DNA of 64,000 bases from the NCBI GenBank assembly GCA_943735955.1, contig OX030957.1, positions 8,817,844 through 8,881,843 of the forward strand. Direction: 5' to 3'. A program made the position numbers and the translations under genes. Positions 21,430 through 34,500 of the stretch are shown piece by piece. Each line of letters opens with the position of its first letter. The first letter of the stretch is position 1. The DNA comes from Piscicola geometra (taxonomy: Eukaryota > Annelida > Clitellata > Hirudinida > Piscicolidae). The notes under the pieces are model-generated. The model saw only the letters and a program-made list of their open reading frames with translations, was not told the DNA's origin and did no database searches.

Positions 21430-24400
21430 ACGCCAGTATAGGCAACCTTATTTGTAGTTAATTCCATTTTCTCGAATTTTAAAATGATTTCATTCTTTCA
21501 ATTTTAGTAAATGAACTTTCAAAATAATGATAGAAATATGCTTTAGAAGTACATTGAAAGTTTTTATTACAACTTAAAGAAAATGGGTTTGAAAGAAGAA
21601 ACGTATCATGTGGCAGGCTCTAATGGATTAACCCATTATCCATACTATGTAAAAAGTTGTAATTAATACCTCCATCCTATTTAGGGGCCTCATTATCAAA
21701 ACTTAAATCATAAATTAAAATTTCAAATATTTTGTAGGTTTTTGTGATGTGTCCAAATATGGATCATTCGGCTCTTTACTAACTTTGTTGTCAAAACAAT
21801 AATGCTAAAATGGTTCGATTTTTTATTAACTGTGAACAAATATTTATGCTAAAATACATACATAGGTACTAAATAAATTAAAATTATGAATAATTCATTT
21901 TTATTGTCTAAATATCGAGTAATCAATTTTTATTATATAAACATATTAAGTAAAATTTCAAAAATTTTAACAATAATTTTTAAAAACAAGGTTTCGTTGG
22001 TTTCCTTTTGGTTTACAACAGTAATGCCGGACTGACTTTTCTAAAAAATTGAACAGAAAAATTCTAAAGCAATAATTTAGGCTTATAATCAGTCAATTGG
22101 GGTGATATATGCTTTCAATTCCTATTGCCTGAGCATTCTTATCACTCGAAATGCGGAGGATTATTTTTTTCAAAAGAAAAGTTGTTTTTCCGTATTATCT
22201 ACACATGAAAACAACTCGAAATCAAATTTTGAGTGTGTGGTAACCTAGAGCTCTTTATGAAACTAGAGGGAAATGACTGGGCAAGAGCCCACTGATTCGA
22301 TATCGGACATACTAATTTAAAAGTAATTTTTAGCTATTCTGGGTCAATTATAAGCAAGTAACTTTTTCTATTGTGTTGTTTACGGTTGAAATTATAAATT
22401 TAAAAATAAGAAAAGCATAATTACTGCTTCATATTATTTTCTATTAGGTCAAGCAGGTAAAATAAAAAATGTTGATTTCACACGATTTTAAAAATTGACT
22501 GTAAATAAACTATTGCACCAATTTAAATAAATATTATTATAAAGTATAGCTAACGCATCCATAACACTTAACAAAAACAAAAAAATAATTATATATAATT
22601 ACTTAATTAATTATAGTATTTTAATTTTCATGTTCGAATTTGGATCACTGGGTTCTAATGGGTTAAGGGAACGCGTCAAAAACGCAAATTTAAAGATTGC
22701 ATAGCTATTCAAATAATAATCATCAAGGATTTGAAACCTATTTGCCGATGAGATATCAAAAAATGAATGAGTAATTAAACTCTTAGTTATTCAAAAGACT
22801 TTTGAAAATCTCAATTTAAATAGATTTTCTTATGTTTAATTTTCTTTCAGAACTGATTTAAATTATGTGTTCAGCATAATGACTATTTTTCAAATCCTTT
22901 TTAAGAAGTAATTGTTGTGTAATAATTTTAAATAAGAAAGTTTATAAAAAAAGTTTTAAAGTTTAAAAAATATCAAAAATTAAAAGGGTGTTTGCATTTT
23001 TGAATATCAATTCAAATGATATAGCTTATTAATTAAAATTTGGAAAAAACGCTAAAATTAATTTTTTGAACTATTAATTGTAACAATCTTTTCGAGCGCT
23101 TTCGAAATTATTATATAGATAAACTATTTAAATAAAAAGATAAATCAACTTTCAGAAAAAAATTATTATAAAATATTATTTTTTTGGAAAATATCTTTAA
23201 TTTGAATAAAAAAATTAAATAAACGATACAATGCCAATGTCTCTTATTTCAAAATGTTTATTTAATGATTGAAAAGCAAAGAAAGATAGAAAAAATCATT
23301 TAGTTATCAAAAAGTTTACATTATAACTTTATTTGTATGACATTTGAGATTTAATTCCTTGTCGAAAAAATTCATTACGGTTGAAAGTGGTCCTAATTCA
23401 AATAAACTGGTGATACAACATCATATCATTTTTATGTCTGCTTCAAAGGTTCAAGCAAGCTTTAAAGTCAAATGATTTTGTGAGATTTCATCATCAAAGG
23501 CATATTTTCATATTTCCGTATTATCAAGCGCTTTATGAGGCATGTTCAATTCTCATGAAGAAATTTCATAAATTTCAGGTTATAAAATATTTTTCATGAA
23601 TTCACTCAACAATTTGGATAGTAAACATTTTATGCTAACGATTCAAGGAAGACGCGCATCAAGACTATAGTTAGACTTATCTAATTCTCAAAAGAAACCG
23701 CTTCTTTTATTAAAAATGTACTCGAATTGAATTTAGTAAAAGCCTGCTCAAACACTTCTTTATTGACAAAAGGTTTGAAGCATGCATTACGTAATGAATA
23801 AACTCATAATAAAAACACTTTTTGTTTTTAAAGCAGCTTCTATTCCTTCCACCCTTTTCCATTAGAATGCTGAATATAATCAAGGGAGCAGTGTTTTTCC
23901 AAGGATCAATAATTTTGCTAGATACGTTCCATATTTATACCTCGTCATAAAATAAAAGCAATAACAAAAGCATTCTTACCATTTAACACGAAATAAGTAG
24001 AAAAATAAGGTTTAAAATTGCTACTTTCAATAATACGAATAATATAAAAAAGATGTTGTTTGAAGTAAATTGAATTTAAATCCATGCTTTATTTTTTACG
24101 AATCAAACCGCTTTAATACTTTAAGTAAAAAAAATTATTTAGAAAAAACTTATTAAACAAAAATATATTTGATAAAAATGACTTTTTAAATTTAGAAGAC
24201 TTGAGAAGTTTTTAAACAAAGAAGTATTCTGGATTTCTGTTGAGGCTTTCTTTTCTCTAAAGTAAACGTTATGAAATATTTTCAAGATATAGACATTTAT
24301 CTTAGGCCAATCCCTGAAGATCTATTAAATTAAAAAAGAAATTGTCCACTCATAAACACAACAATCTTTCATTTTATGCGTCTGATTAATGTTCTATTAA

Positions 24401-25158
24401 AGTTTTTGCAAACATTTTGCTTTTCAGATTCTAAACTAAAAAATAATTGGATTTAGATGAAAATTTGAATTTCCATCAGTGCTTCAACCCTTTGAGAACT
24501 AAAAGTTTGATTAAATTTTTGTTTAAATAGTTTACGACTTTCAATTTTTTCCCATAAAACTTTAGTATAAATTTTTTTTTCTTTTTAGTTGTTTAAAGTT
24601 AAAAAAGATTATTTTTTTAAATACAAAAAATATTTTATAAAAATATAGTTTGAAAAACATATGTTTTCAGCCGTTCATTATCATTAGTTTATAAGTATTC
24701 ATCGTCATTCACTTTTTTTCCATTTTATACATGTATTCTATCCCGGTGGTAATTAAACCTTTTGAAGCAACGGACCACTAGGCACTTTTATATGGATTAC
24801 ACGGCATACCTACACCAAAATTCAAAACGGAAAACCTATAAGTTTGTTACAAAATGTAACAATAATTATAATCAATAAGTCGTATGGATTTTTTAAATAG
24901 TTATAGAGCAAAAAAAGTCAAGGTTCGATGTCCATTAAAGCGATTCGCAAGAAACTAAAAAAACTTTCGAATGATTCAGGTTTCGGTTTTAACTAGTTTT
25001 ATTGAAGAAATTCCTGATTCACAATTATAGGTTGAATAAAAAATTGAAAATATGTGAAGGCTTATTCGCGAGTTCAGAATATTCAGGACGGATAATGATC
25101 CAAAATGCGCAAACTAATCGTTAAATTACTACATTAAATTTTCAAATTTAACAATAAA
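21430..25158. other. AT-rich spacer, no gene seen
   Basis: Nothing recognisable: no open frame over 60 codons with protein-like composition and no repeat edges. Long poly-A and poly-T tracts only. Confidence 0.5.
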
Positions 25159-25620
25159 TAGTTTTGCGGCAAAACTGCTTTGTAATCCCTTAATTTATTC
25201 ACAACTATTAGACTCCTCCCACTTTAAAATGACCCAGTTTTATTTTGTAAGTTTAATTTATTTTAGTATTAATAAAAACTAAAAATATAAATTGTATTTA
25301 TATTATAATTTATTAAAACAAAAAATAAATTAATTATGTATTTATTTATATATTTTATCAAAACACTTTCGGAAAAGTATATTTTCAAAACCTGTCAAAG
25401 TGTTATTAAAATAATTATAACAGACAAAATGCAGTTATCATTTTAAAATGAATTTACATGAATTCTTTGTAAAAATTCAGTATTTAAAATGCGTTTAATA
25501 ATTTTACTTTTAATTTTACTTTTTAACTAGGTTATTTCAGATGTCAACAAAAAATAGTAGGAGGAGTCTAATAGTTGTGAATAAATTAAGGGACTACAGA
25601 GCAGTTTTACCTAGTTTTGC
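25159..25620. mobile_element. 444-bp MITE with 9-bp target duplication (element 25168-25611)
   Basis: TAGTTTTGC flanks both ends (25159-25167 and 25612-25620). The element starts GGCAAAACTGCTTTGTA and its end, reversed, starts GGTAAAACTGCTCTGTA; the inverted repeats run about 50 bp with only three differences seen, through ATTCACAACTATTAGACTCC. The interior is AT-rich with no coding sequence. The 9-bp duplication and GG ends fit a Mutator-type MITE. Confidence 0.88.
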
Positions 25621-27453
25621 ATTACTACACTATCTATCTGCTTTAATAAATTAGTGAATTGTTGGCTGGGTTATAAATTAATTATTTATTGCTGAACCAC
25701 CAAAGATTAAACAACGACCGAGCAATAAAATAAATTGAACGGTTCAATGATTTTGATTTATTTTAATTATTTAAATTAGATTATAAAATTAGAAAAAGAT
25801 TAAATTAATATGAAAATATTTTTTATTCAAAAAAATCAAGAACCATGACTTTAAGAAACATTGTATTATCCTATTTATTATTAATATTCTTTTTTCAAAT
25901 TACTAAACGTCTGAAAATATTTTAAATAGTTAAAAATGACATTTTTTGTAAAAATATATTTTAAATCAAAATTTCTTAAAGTAATTTTATTTATTTATTT
26001 AGTTTTGAAATGTTTTTCCAAAATAATTCAAAAATAAACTTTTTCACTTTTTTCTATACTCCACACAAAAGATTTAAAGTTATATAAAGTGAATCCAACC
26101 TTGAAAAAATCAATTTGAGCAGTTGATTGTTATCTGGATCTACTTTCATCTTTTTGGACGTGTACTGTCAAGTCTTCAACCTTTTTGACCGAGTGAGCCA
26201 ATCAATCATCGAGTCTACAACCCAAGAAAAATATAGGGTTTTCAAAACCTAAATAAGTTCATCATTTTATAAGAAACGGTTTTTGAAATGGGCTGGTGTA
26301 ATATGACTTTTGAGTTAGATAAAAAAATATATCAAATTGTGACTTATAATAAATATTTGGATAATTATCATAGTTATGAATGTCAGAAGCTATAACCAAA
26401 TTGGCTGAATTGGAAAAAAACGCTTTTTAAAGTCTTGTTAATTTTAATAACAAAATAAATTTTGTTTAATGAGTTTTTCGTGCTAGCTGCACACGAGCTT
26501 CTTCCGCAAGGACTTTTTAGCTGCGAGTTAGTTTCAAACCATTTTTAAAACTAGGAAACTGCATCCTATTTTTGAGTTTATAAATTTTTTTCAAAATAGT
26601 TTAACTAAAAAGATTAAAAATATTGAAACAAGTTTTTTTAAACTTAATTAAATATAAATCATATCGCAGTCCTCAACTGATATTTTATGATTCTGAGTCG
26701 TAAATTGTATATATAATTATTTCAATGATATATATAGAATGAAACGGAAAATATAATTAATAGTTTGACCAAATGGGTATCCGAATAAAATTGCGTTGTC
26801 AAAAGCAACCCGGCTTGACGGGTCGATTTGATTGACTGTCTGTGTGAAATGTTACAATTTTAAAACAAAGTAAAAACTTTCATTAGGTTTTTTTTGAGCT
26901 GCTGAATGCAACAATTGTTTTCTCAGTGTTCTTTCTTTCTGAAAAATTGATAGAGTCTGAATCTCATAATTGTACTATTTCAAATATTCTACTATTACCA
27001 ATCTTTCCAGGTTGCATTAAATTTCATTAGTTTTAATATTTCGGTTAGTATTTATATATTTTGCATTTCTGTTTCATTTTTTATTTTTCTAACATCAATT
27101 TTAAGTTTGATTTTGGTCATTAAAAAAAGTATTCTAGACAAAAAAAATGAGATAAAAGTAAAGTTTTGAATATAATTTCTTGCTTTTATACTACACTTGT
27201 TTGTTTTAAAACAAAAAAGTTGTGAACGAAGATTTCATATCAATTTGTTAAATTGGATTTGAATCAAATGGTCTAACTAAGCTCATTCAATAACGATAAC
27301 AGTACCTGAAAAAAACAAATTGCAGAAAGGTTTAAATTAACGACTATTTTCAAATTTTAAAAATGATATTCATCATTTGCAACAAACGTTCTAATATTAT
27401 TAAAAATTTGTTATTCAAATGAATTTATAATCATATAATTAAAACAGTTTTAG
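25621..27453. other. AT-rich stretch before the large gene
   Basis: No exon could be linked to the first recognised exon at 27454, although that exon has an acceptor in front of it, so an untranslated or coding upstream exon probably exists here or further left. Confidence 0.4.
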
Positions 27454-28580
27454 GTACAATGGAGCAAAATTCTCGAGATGAAGGCTCTCACAACGAAGGA
27501 TACTGCTCTTTTCCAGCTTTTTTATGGAATAGTGTACCAAAAAGAAAAACTAATGAAAAACAAAAAAGTGAAAAAGGAAGCGGGGATCAGAATAGCTTCA
27601 TAGATGATATACTAAGGGACAAGCAGAATAAAAACAAAACGAAGATTCTTTTTCAAACGCTAAAATATAAAACAAACCTAGAAACATTTGCAAAAAAGAA
27701 AAGAAACCAATCACGCCGTTATCGGGCAACACCTTTCACGATCCAAAACAATGCTTTCGCTAGACTTCGACGAAAAACAAATGTTCAATTGTGGAAACAG
27801 TCAAAATCTGGTAGAATTCTGGCATACTCAAATTATCAGCCATATACCCACAACATAAAACAGATTGAAAATAATATTACATTTTTAAAAAACCAAGGAA
27901 GTTTCCAACAGCAACTACGGAATTTGAAAAAAAAGCTTAAAACCATCACTTCAACGACTCATTTTTTACAAAAAAATCTAATATCAGAAATGCTCCAAGA
28001 TGATTCAAATAAAATGAATTCAAATCACCATCAAGACTTGTTTAAGACCCACAGTTCCACTTCTCAGCCTCAAACGCCATCACCACATCAGCACGATTTC
28101 CACTACGAGCAACAACCACGACTTCCTGAAACCAGTGATTCAGTTGACCTCACGGAGTCGCAAAATGCTCACAAAATATGGACTAGTAGAACTGAATACA
28201 TATCCTCCTCATCATCATCATCATCATCATTACCATTATCCTCTTCATCATCATCATCATCAGTATCATCATCATCAACAAAGTCATCGAAATCATTATC
28301 TCCATTATTAGTTTGGAACAGAAGAAGGATAATAAAGATATTCAAAACTGAAATTCATATAACTGACTTTGTGCATGCCTCATGCGTAGATGATGATGAT
28401 GAGGAGGATGTGGATCAGGGGAACTATGGTGATGATGAAGAAAGTTATAAAGATGATAATGATGACCCGCATCATCATCATCATTACGTTTACAATTTTA
28501 AGTTATCTTCAAGGAGCGAAGGTGATAAGAAGGATGGGAAATCAGGCAAGTACAAAAAAAGACATTCCATGCAAAGTTAG
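27454..28580 (+). CDS. Exon 1 of the large gene: low-complexity basic/Ser/His/Asp exon
   Basis: Open for 373 codons from ATG 27459 to a stop at 28580, after acceptor CAGTTTTAG. The first half is Lys/Arg/Gln-rich, with KRKTNEKQK, KKKRNQSRR and a possible coiled stretch FLKNQGSFQQQLRNLKKKLK. The second half has runs of Ser from TCA/TCC repeats (28203-28300), then DDDDEED and HHHHH from GAT and CAT repeats. The region may be nuclear or disordered. For the spliced gene I use donor GAAG|GTGATAAG after 28521. Without splicing it would be a single-exon 373-aa protein. No domain is recognised. Confidence 0.5.
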
Positions 28581-31500
28581 CGAATATTTTCATGCGATTT
28601 TTTATATTTTTTGTTTCACCTTCAGTCTATCTTTTTTTTCATATATTATGAAAACATTATTTTAAAATGTCTATTTATAGAAATTATTTCAACCTCATTT
28701 TCTCTTTTGTTTATGTGTATCACAACGTTTCTTGAATATTTTCTGAAAACATGGAAACAGTGAAACAATTTATATAGTCCATTAATTTAAATGAGTTACG
28801 GCAGCTTTAATACAAGCAAATGACTGCAGCATTAATCTATACTTACACACCATATTAGATAAACAATAAAAAAAGATAATTAACTTTTCATATTTTTAAA
28901 ATTCAAATGAGGTAATTAAAAATAATGTATTCTAGAAGATAGTCTTTTATAAAAAAAGGGATAATAAAAATTTATTTTAGAATTTACTGGAATCAAAGGC
29001 TTGATTTCTATTCAAAAGTCGATCCTCTTGAATTGGCGAAGCGTGATGGCTAATAAGTAAAAACTTTCGAGTTTTATTCGAAGGTTCTATTCTGTATGTA
29101 GCCTGTGTGAATGTACTTTTAAACAGTTTCAAACAGTGGTGAAGAAACAAATTTTACGTTAATTAATTAGTTATACTGTTTTTTGCTAAAATCTTAGCAT
29201 TTACTTTTTTTCAAAATATTTATGAAGTTTTTTGGTGTTCACCAAAATTTCAATAGTTTGTAATGAGTCTTTGAATACAAACTTTAAAAATATTATTTTA
29301 CACTTTCATTTATACAAAAATCTAAATTGTACTCAATAAAAAAAAATTCATTATTATAATCATCAGGCGAGCACAGCTAAAAGGTTTAGAGGCTTGTTTT
29401 TCCGTGAAACTAAATACGAAAGAACTTCAATTAAGATTAATCAAGTAATAGAATGAATGTCATTTCAAATCAAGAAAAAATGTAAAAAGATTTTCATAGC
29501 AAATCAGAGACAAATTATCTTGATGAGCAGTCTCAGTTTAAGAAGTGAAATTTTAAAAATGCATTTTTAAAATAAGTTGCTGCAAAGAATTATTACTTTG
29601 ATGCCTTATATCATATAAGTTATATATCAATTAAAGCTTTTTCAGTGCTGCATTAATAACATTATAATTACCAATGTTCATCTTAACACAAGGGAAAAAA
29701 ATTCTTTGATCTAAATGTACAATTTTTTATGCCTAATGGCATTAAAACTTACTGTGAAAAAAAAGTAAAACAAAATAATATTTAGATGTTGCTCAATGGC
29801 TTTTTAATTTTTAAAAAATAGCATAATGTTCTCGACTGCAGTTTTTTTAAAACGTGTGTATTTTAAATATTTATTATTATTATTTGCTCTAACTTATAAA
29901 ATAATAATGTGGTATCGTAGGTATATGTTTCGACGCAGCAGCGTCAAAATTTGGCTTTGAAAATAGTGCGTTCCGACAAAGGAAGAGGGCATTAGTCTTA
30001 AAAAGCAACTGAAGAAGGCGTTTAAAAGCGCGGATCAGGTGACCTTCTGGAACGTTCTGTTGTTATTATAGTTTAATCTACCCACTTAAAAACTTAATGC
30101 AGAGACTGATAAAAGTTTTCGAAGAAAACAAATTACACATTCCAAATTGGTGCAAAATATCTTGATGAGATATGCTACAGAGAAGACATTTGAATGATAT
30201 TCACAATACAATTTTTTTTCCAAATGTTTAATAACGGTATTATCATTCGGGACAACTCAGGATTCAAGTAATGGTTTTTGAACATCATGAAAAGATAATA
30301 ATCTAGTTACTTTTTTTGCAACACATGCTTCAATTGAGCGACCTCTACAATTATTCAAAACACCTAAGATTAAAAAAAAAATTTTAAGAAGAAAAAAAAA
30401 AATAAATCAACATTGAATTCAAAAATAATTTTTTAATATTTAAAAGTACATTAAAGAAATACAAAATGTTCCACTAAGCTTGGCCTTCTTAAAATTATGA
30501 ACTTTGGAAAAAAAATAGGAAAAATCATTTTTGAAAAAAAGTTTGAGAATATTAAACGTTAAAACAAGGCACTTTCTAGCAGCAAAATAGACAGTTCAAA
30601 ACATTTAGCTAATGCTATGAAATGCGTTCAAGAAATCAGTGACACACTTTCTCACACCATCCAAGCATACCACCAAACTCATTTATGTACATTTAAATAC
30701 TAACAAGAAATGAAAAATGCATACATTCAACAACAAAAACTTCACAGGGAGAAACACTGATACTAATGAAGATATGGTTGGACCAAACAGTAGTGCGAGA
30801 GCTAGCAACTTGACCAACAAAGAAGAGGTGGTAAACGATGGCCCCCCACCATGCTACCGAGAAAAACTTGAACAGCGGATCATCTGTCTTGCTGAAGAGG
30901 CAGACAAGAAATACAGGGTGATGTTCCTCAACCCAGCCAGTGGGTAGGTGGGAAACTTGGAAAGGGTTTGGAAATATTGAACTTTTCTAAACGATGTTTT
31001 TTTATTCATGAAAATAGTTTACCATAGTCTTACTAGCAAGGTTCGGTTTTTTATTTTCAAATAATATAATTATATAACTATTAAATAAGTTTAATTTCCA
31101 AAAATTAAAATATGAAGGAAAAAATGAGATATTTATTATCGAAAAAAGATGTTTGTAAGTTTTTTTTGAAAGTATTTTAGTACATTTTTTACGTTTTAAT
31201 CAGCTTTTCTCAGAGACGGAAACCTTGTTAATAGGCCTAAAATGTTTCAAATCTTTAAAATTACATTTAAATGTACATGCAACTTTTTTTGTCACTTAAA
31301 AGCTTTTTGCCTCATTCAAACACTTGAGCAATGTTTGTAAAGTATGTCACTAATTCAGAATGTTAAAAAAATATTAATTTTTTACTTTTTTGTACTTATC
31401 GTTGATGAAAAAACTTAATGCTAAATAAAATAACTCATTCATCAAATATTAATGCATAATATGTTGTTAGCACCCGTCAGTCTCAGAAGACAATGGACTT

Positions 31501-34500
31501 GCACAGATATTTCAGCATGTACAGAGTCTTCTGTGACTACACAAAACCACTCTAGAGTGGCAGTTTCTGCCACAGCTTAAACTTTTGAAACCCAATTTTG
31601 GTGCTGGTCGCTTCTGATTCTATATTCTGTGTGAGCACTTGTCTCTGGTAAGATGACTTATCTTTGCTTCTCCCAACTCATGTCCCACACATACAACTTG
31701 CTTCCAGTTAGATGTATCATGGCCAACTGATGGAGAAGCACCTATCTGTCTGGGGAGTGCCCAGTTTGAGACGGATGGTAAATGTAAGTGAGACATGGCA
31801 ATCTTTTCACCATGACACATGGCTTCTGCTGCTCTCTTTTGGCTGTATCACATAACTGAAGAATTCTGAAACATCTTTATCCACCTCTTTTTTGCTGTTG
31901 CTACCTTTGCTTAAGTTGGTCACATTTTCCAACTGTTCTTTCCTAGCCTTCAAGAATTTACTTTCTCCGATTTTCTTAATCTTAGTGAAAGACAAACTCT
32001 GTCGGTCAAAATTTACTTCCATATTAATAATATTCATCGTAGTTTTGTATTTTAATTGATAACTTACATTTATTTAATTGATCCACAATAATCCTTCTCC
32101 AACCTACTCATGTATCTATTAATTAATCGATCTGTCTTTCTATCAATTCGTCCACTGAGCCATCAATCTTTCGGATTATACATTTACCTAATCAACCATT
32201 TCTAGTGGTGTTTAGTTGAGTTATTCGTCCATTCATCTTTTCATTTTATTATTATTCACAAAATCAGTCATTCATCCATCGATCAATGTTCTCATTCACA
32301 GTCGATCCACCTTCGCGTGCATTCAGTTTGTAGCAATCAACAGGGGAGTTGTTCAAGTTTTCCAAGGTAAATCAACTTGAAATCTACTTTTTTTGAAATA
32401 AAACTTGAATTTAAGAATACATTACTAAATTTATTAAGTTTTCTTTTTCATTTTCTCTTCCAATATTCTATTGTCAGCCCTAAAAGATTATGAGAAGTGC
32501 CTGCCCCATGATTCTGCTTCTGTGTGAGTCTTCAGACTCAAACCATTCAAGAAGTCACAATATTCACAACTGGGAAATCTCTTAGATTATGACCTGGATT
32601 TTATTGATTATAACAGTGTGCTAGAATAATATTAGAGCAAAGAAACAAATATAAATAATATTTTGTGTTACGGACATCAATGAATAAATTTAAAGATTTT
32701 TAAAACAAAAAAGTTAATAAGAAAGTGTTTTTCAAAAAATAGTAAAATACTAATAATTTTCCATTTGGTGTTTATCATGATATCAAGAAATATGAGTTGA
32801 ATGAAATTTTCCATTCAAAAATTAGGCATTAAAAATTTTAAAAAGGTGATTAAAACAAGACTGAAAACAAAATTGACTGCAATTTTTTTCCATATCTCAA
32901 CGAGAAAGTGTGAAAGTATTATGCCATGACTGCATCCAAACTTTTGAAGAAGGATAGCAATTAGTCATAAATCATTCTTTGAAAGTGAAGAAATTATTGA
33001 TATGTTTAGAAAACATGCCTAAAGTTTACATTCAAGTTTTCGCACATTTAAATCGCCCACATTTAAATGGAATTTAACTCTAGGCCTAACCTTTCAATGT
33101 ATAACGATTTTTACGTGCGACGACTTCTAAACATGCTATCCAGAATGGTTTAACTGGATTAACTTGAAGTGTTTTTGTTATTTTTAAAGCAATCTTTATC
33201 GTAAAGAAAATTTTAAGCACGTTTTTACTCTTAATTTCCCTTTTTAATTTTTTTCTTTAACTTTATAATAGATTTTATTTCTTTATTCAGTCCCAAGACA
33301 TCTTTAAAAAAATAATTTTTCTGGATTTATTGACAGAGTAGAAACTGAGTCGGACAGCAAGTTTGTGCATTCAACCGACAAATATTCATTGATTCGTTTT
33401 ATGATCAAAATGCTAAAATGTATCTCCGTATTTCAAGTTTTAGACTCATTGTTTCAAGTAAAACTACTCAAAAGTAGAAAATTATAATGTTTATATTTAT
33501 TAAATAAAAACTATTAATCAAAAATTACTCATGAAACTACGTTTTCGATAAAAAAAACCTTCAAAAATCAATATATTAGAAGTTTCAAGATAATTTTAAA
33601 AACGTTAAATTGTTAATAATTCCATGATCTCCTCTCCATTTGCGTAATGGTGCAGATGAAATGCAGGGCTCTCCTTCTTTTCTTGAATGCATCTTTATTT
33701 ACGAACGACTTGCTTTTGTAATCGACGTTGTATTTGATATATAACTTAATTAGGTTTCTTTCGCTTGACTTCTCATTTTCGACGTATCGTTAATACTCAC
33801 TCTACTTGTTCAAGATCTTGCGTTTTATAATGTTCTATATTAGTAGCTTATTAATTTACTTTTTGCTTCTTTTAGCTTCAATAACTTCTTTTTTTAATTA
33901 TGAAATTTGAACTAAAAATTTCAGACTGAGTCTTGAAACTTGCATATCTTTTGAAGAAAATGTATTAATATATACAATACAACGACTCATATTATTAACG
34001 TGGTGTAAACCAGGACGAGCTTCAGAATCACATAATAACCTATATCTTATAACGTTAATCACATTTCCTAACTATTAATTACTTTTAAAAAATGGAATAA
34101 AAATATTTTTTTTCAACGCAGTAGTGTCAAGTCGCGACACATATAATTAAAAAGATTACACGTGATTTGCATAGTCCATCTGTTATTATGTGCGAATTTC
34201 AATTCAAAAAAATCTTTTATACGAAGGGATTTTTATTAATTTAGAAGATAAGTTAGAGTTAATAAAAAAGTTTCTTTATAATTTCGATTAAAGGTTTGAG
34301 ATAATTTCTTACTGAAAAACTTTAACCCACTATCTTTCATGTCAAATATTTTCACACAAAATATTAATTAATAACAGACCGATATATACTCTGAAGATAG
34401 CAATAACGCTAAATTCTTTTAGAAGTAGACAAAGCTCTCCCAAATTTTTCAGCACTAGATCTGTGTGTGGCTTTGTGGAGGGACAAAAAATCTGCCGAAT

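Noticed and set aside
29035..29110. tRNA-like patch with GTGATGGCTAATAAG
   Set aside because: Box B is poor and no stems can be formed; too weak to list as a SINE.
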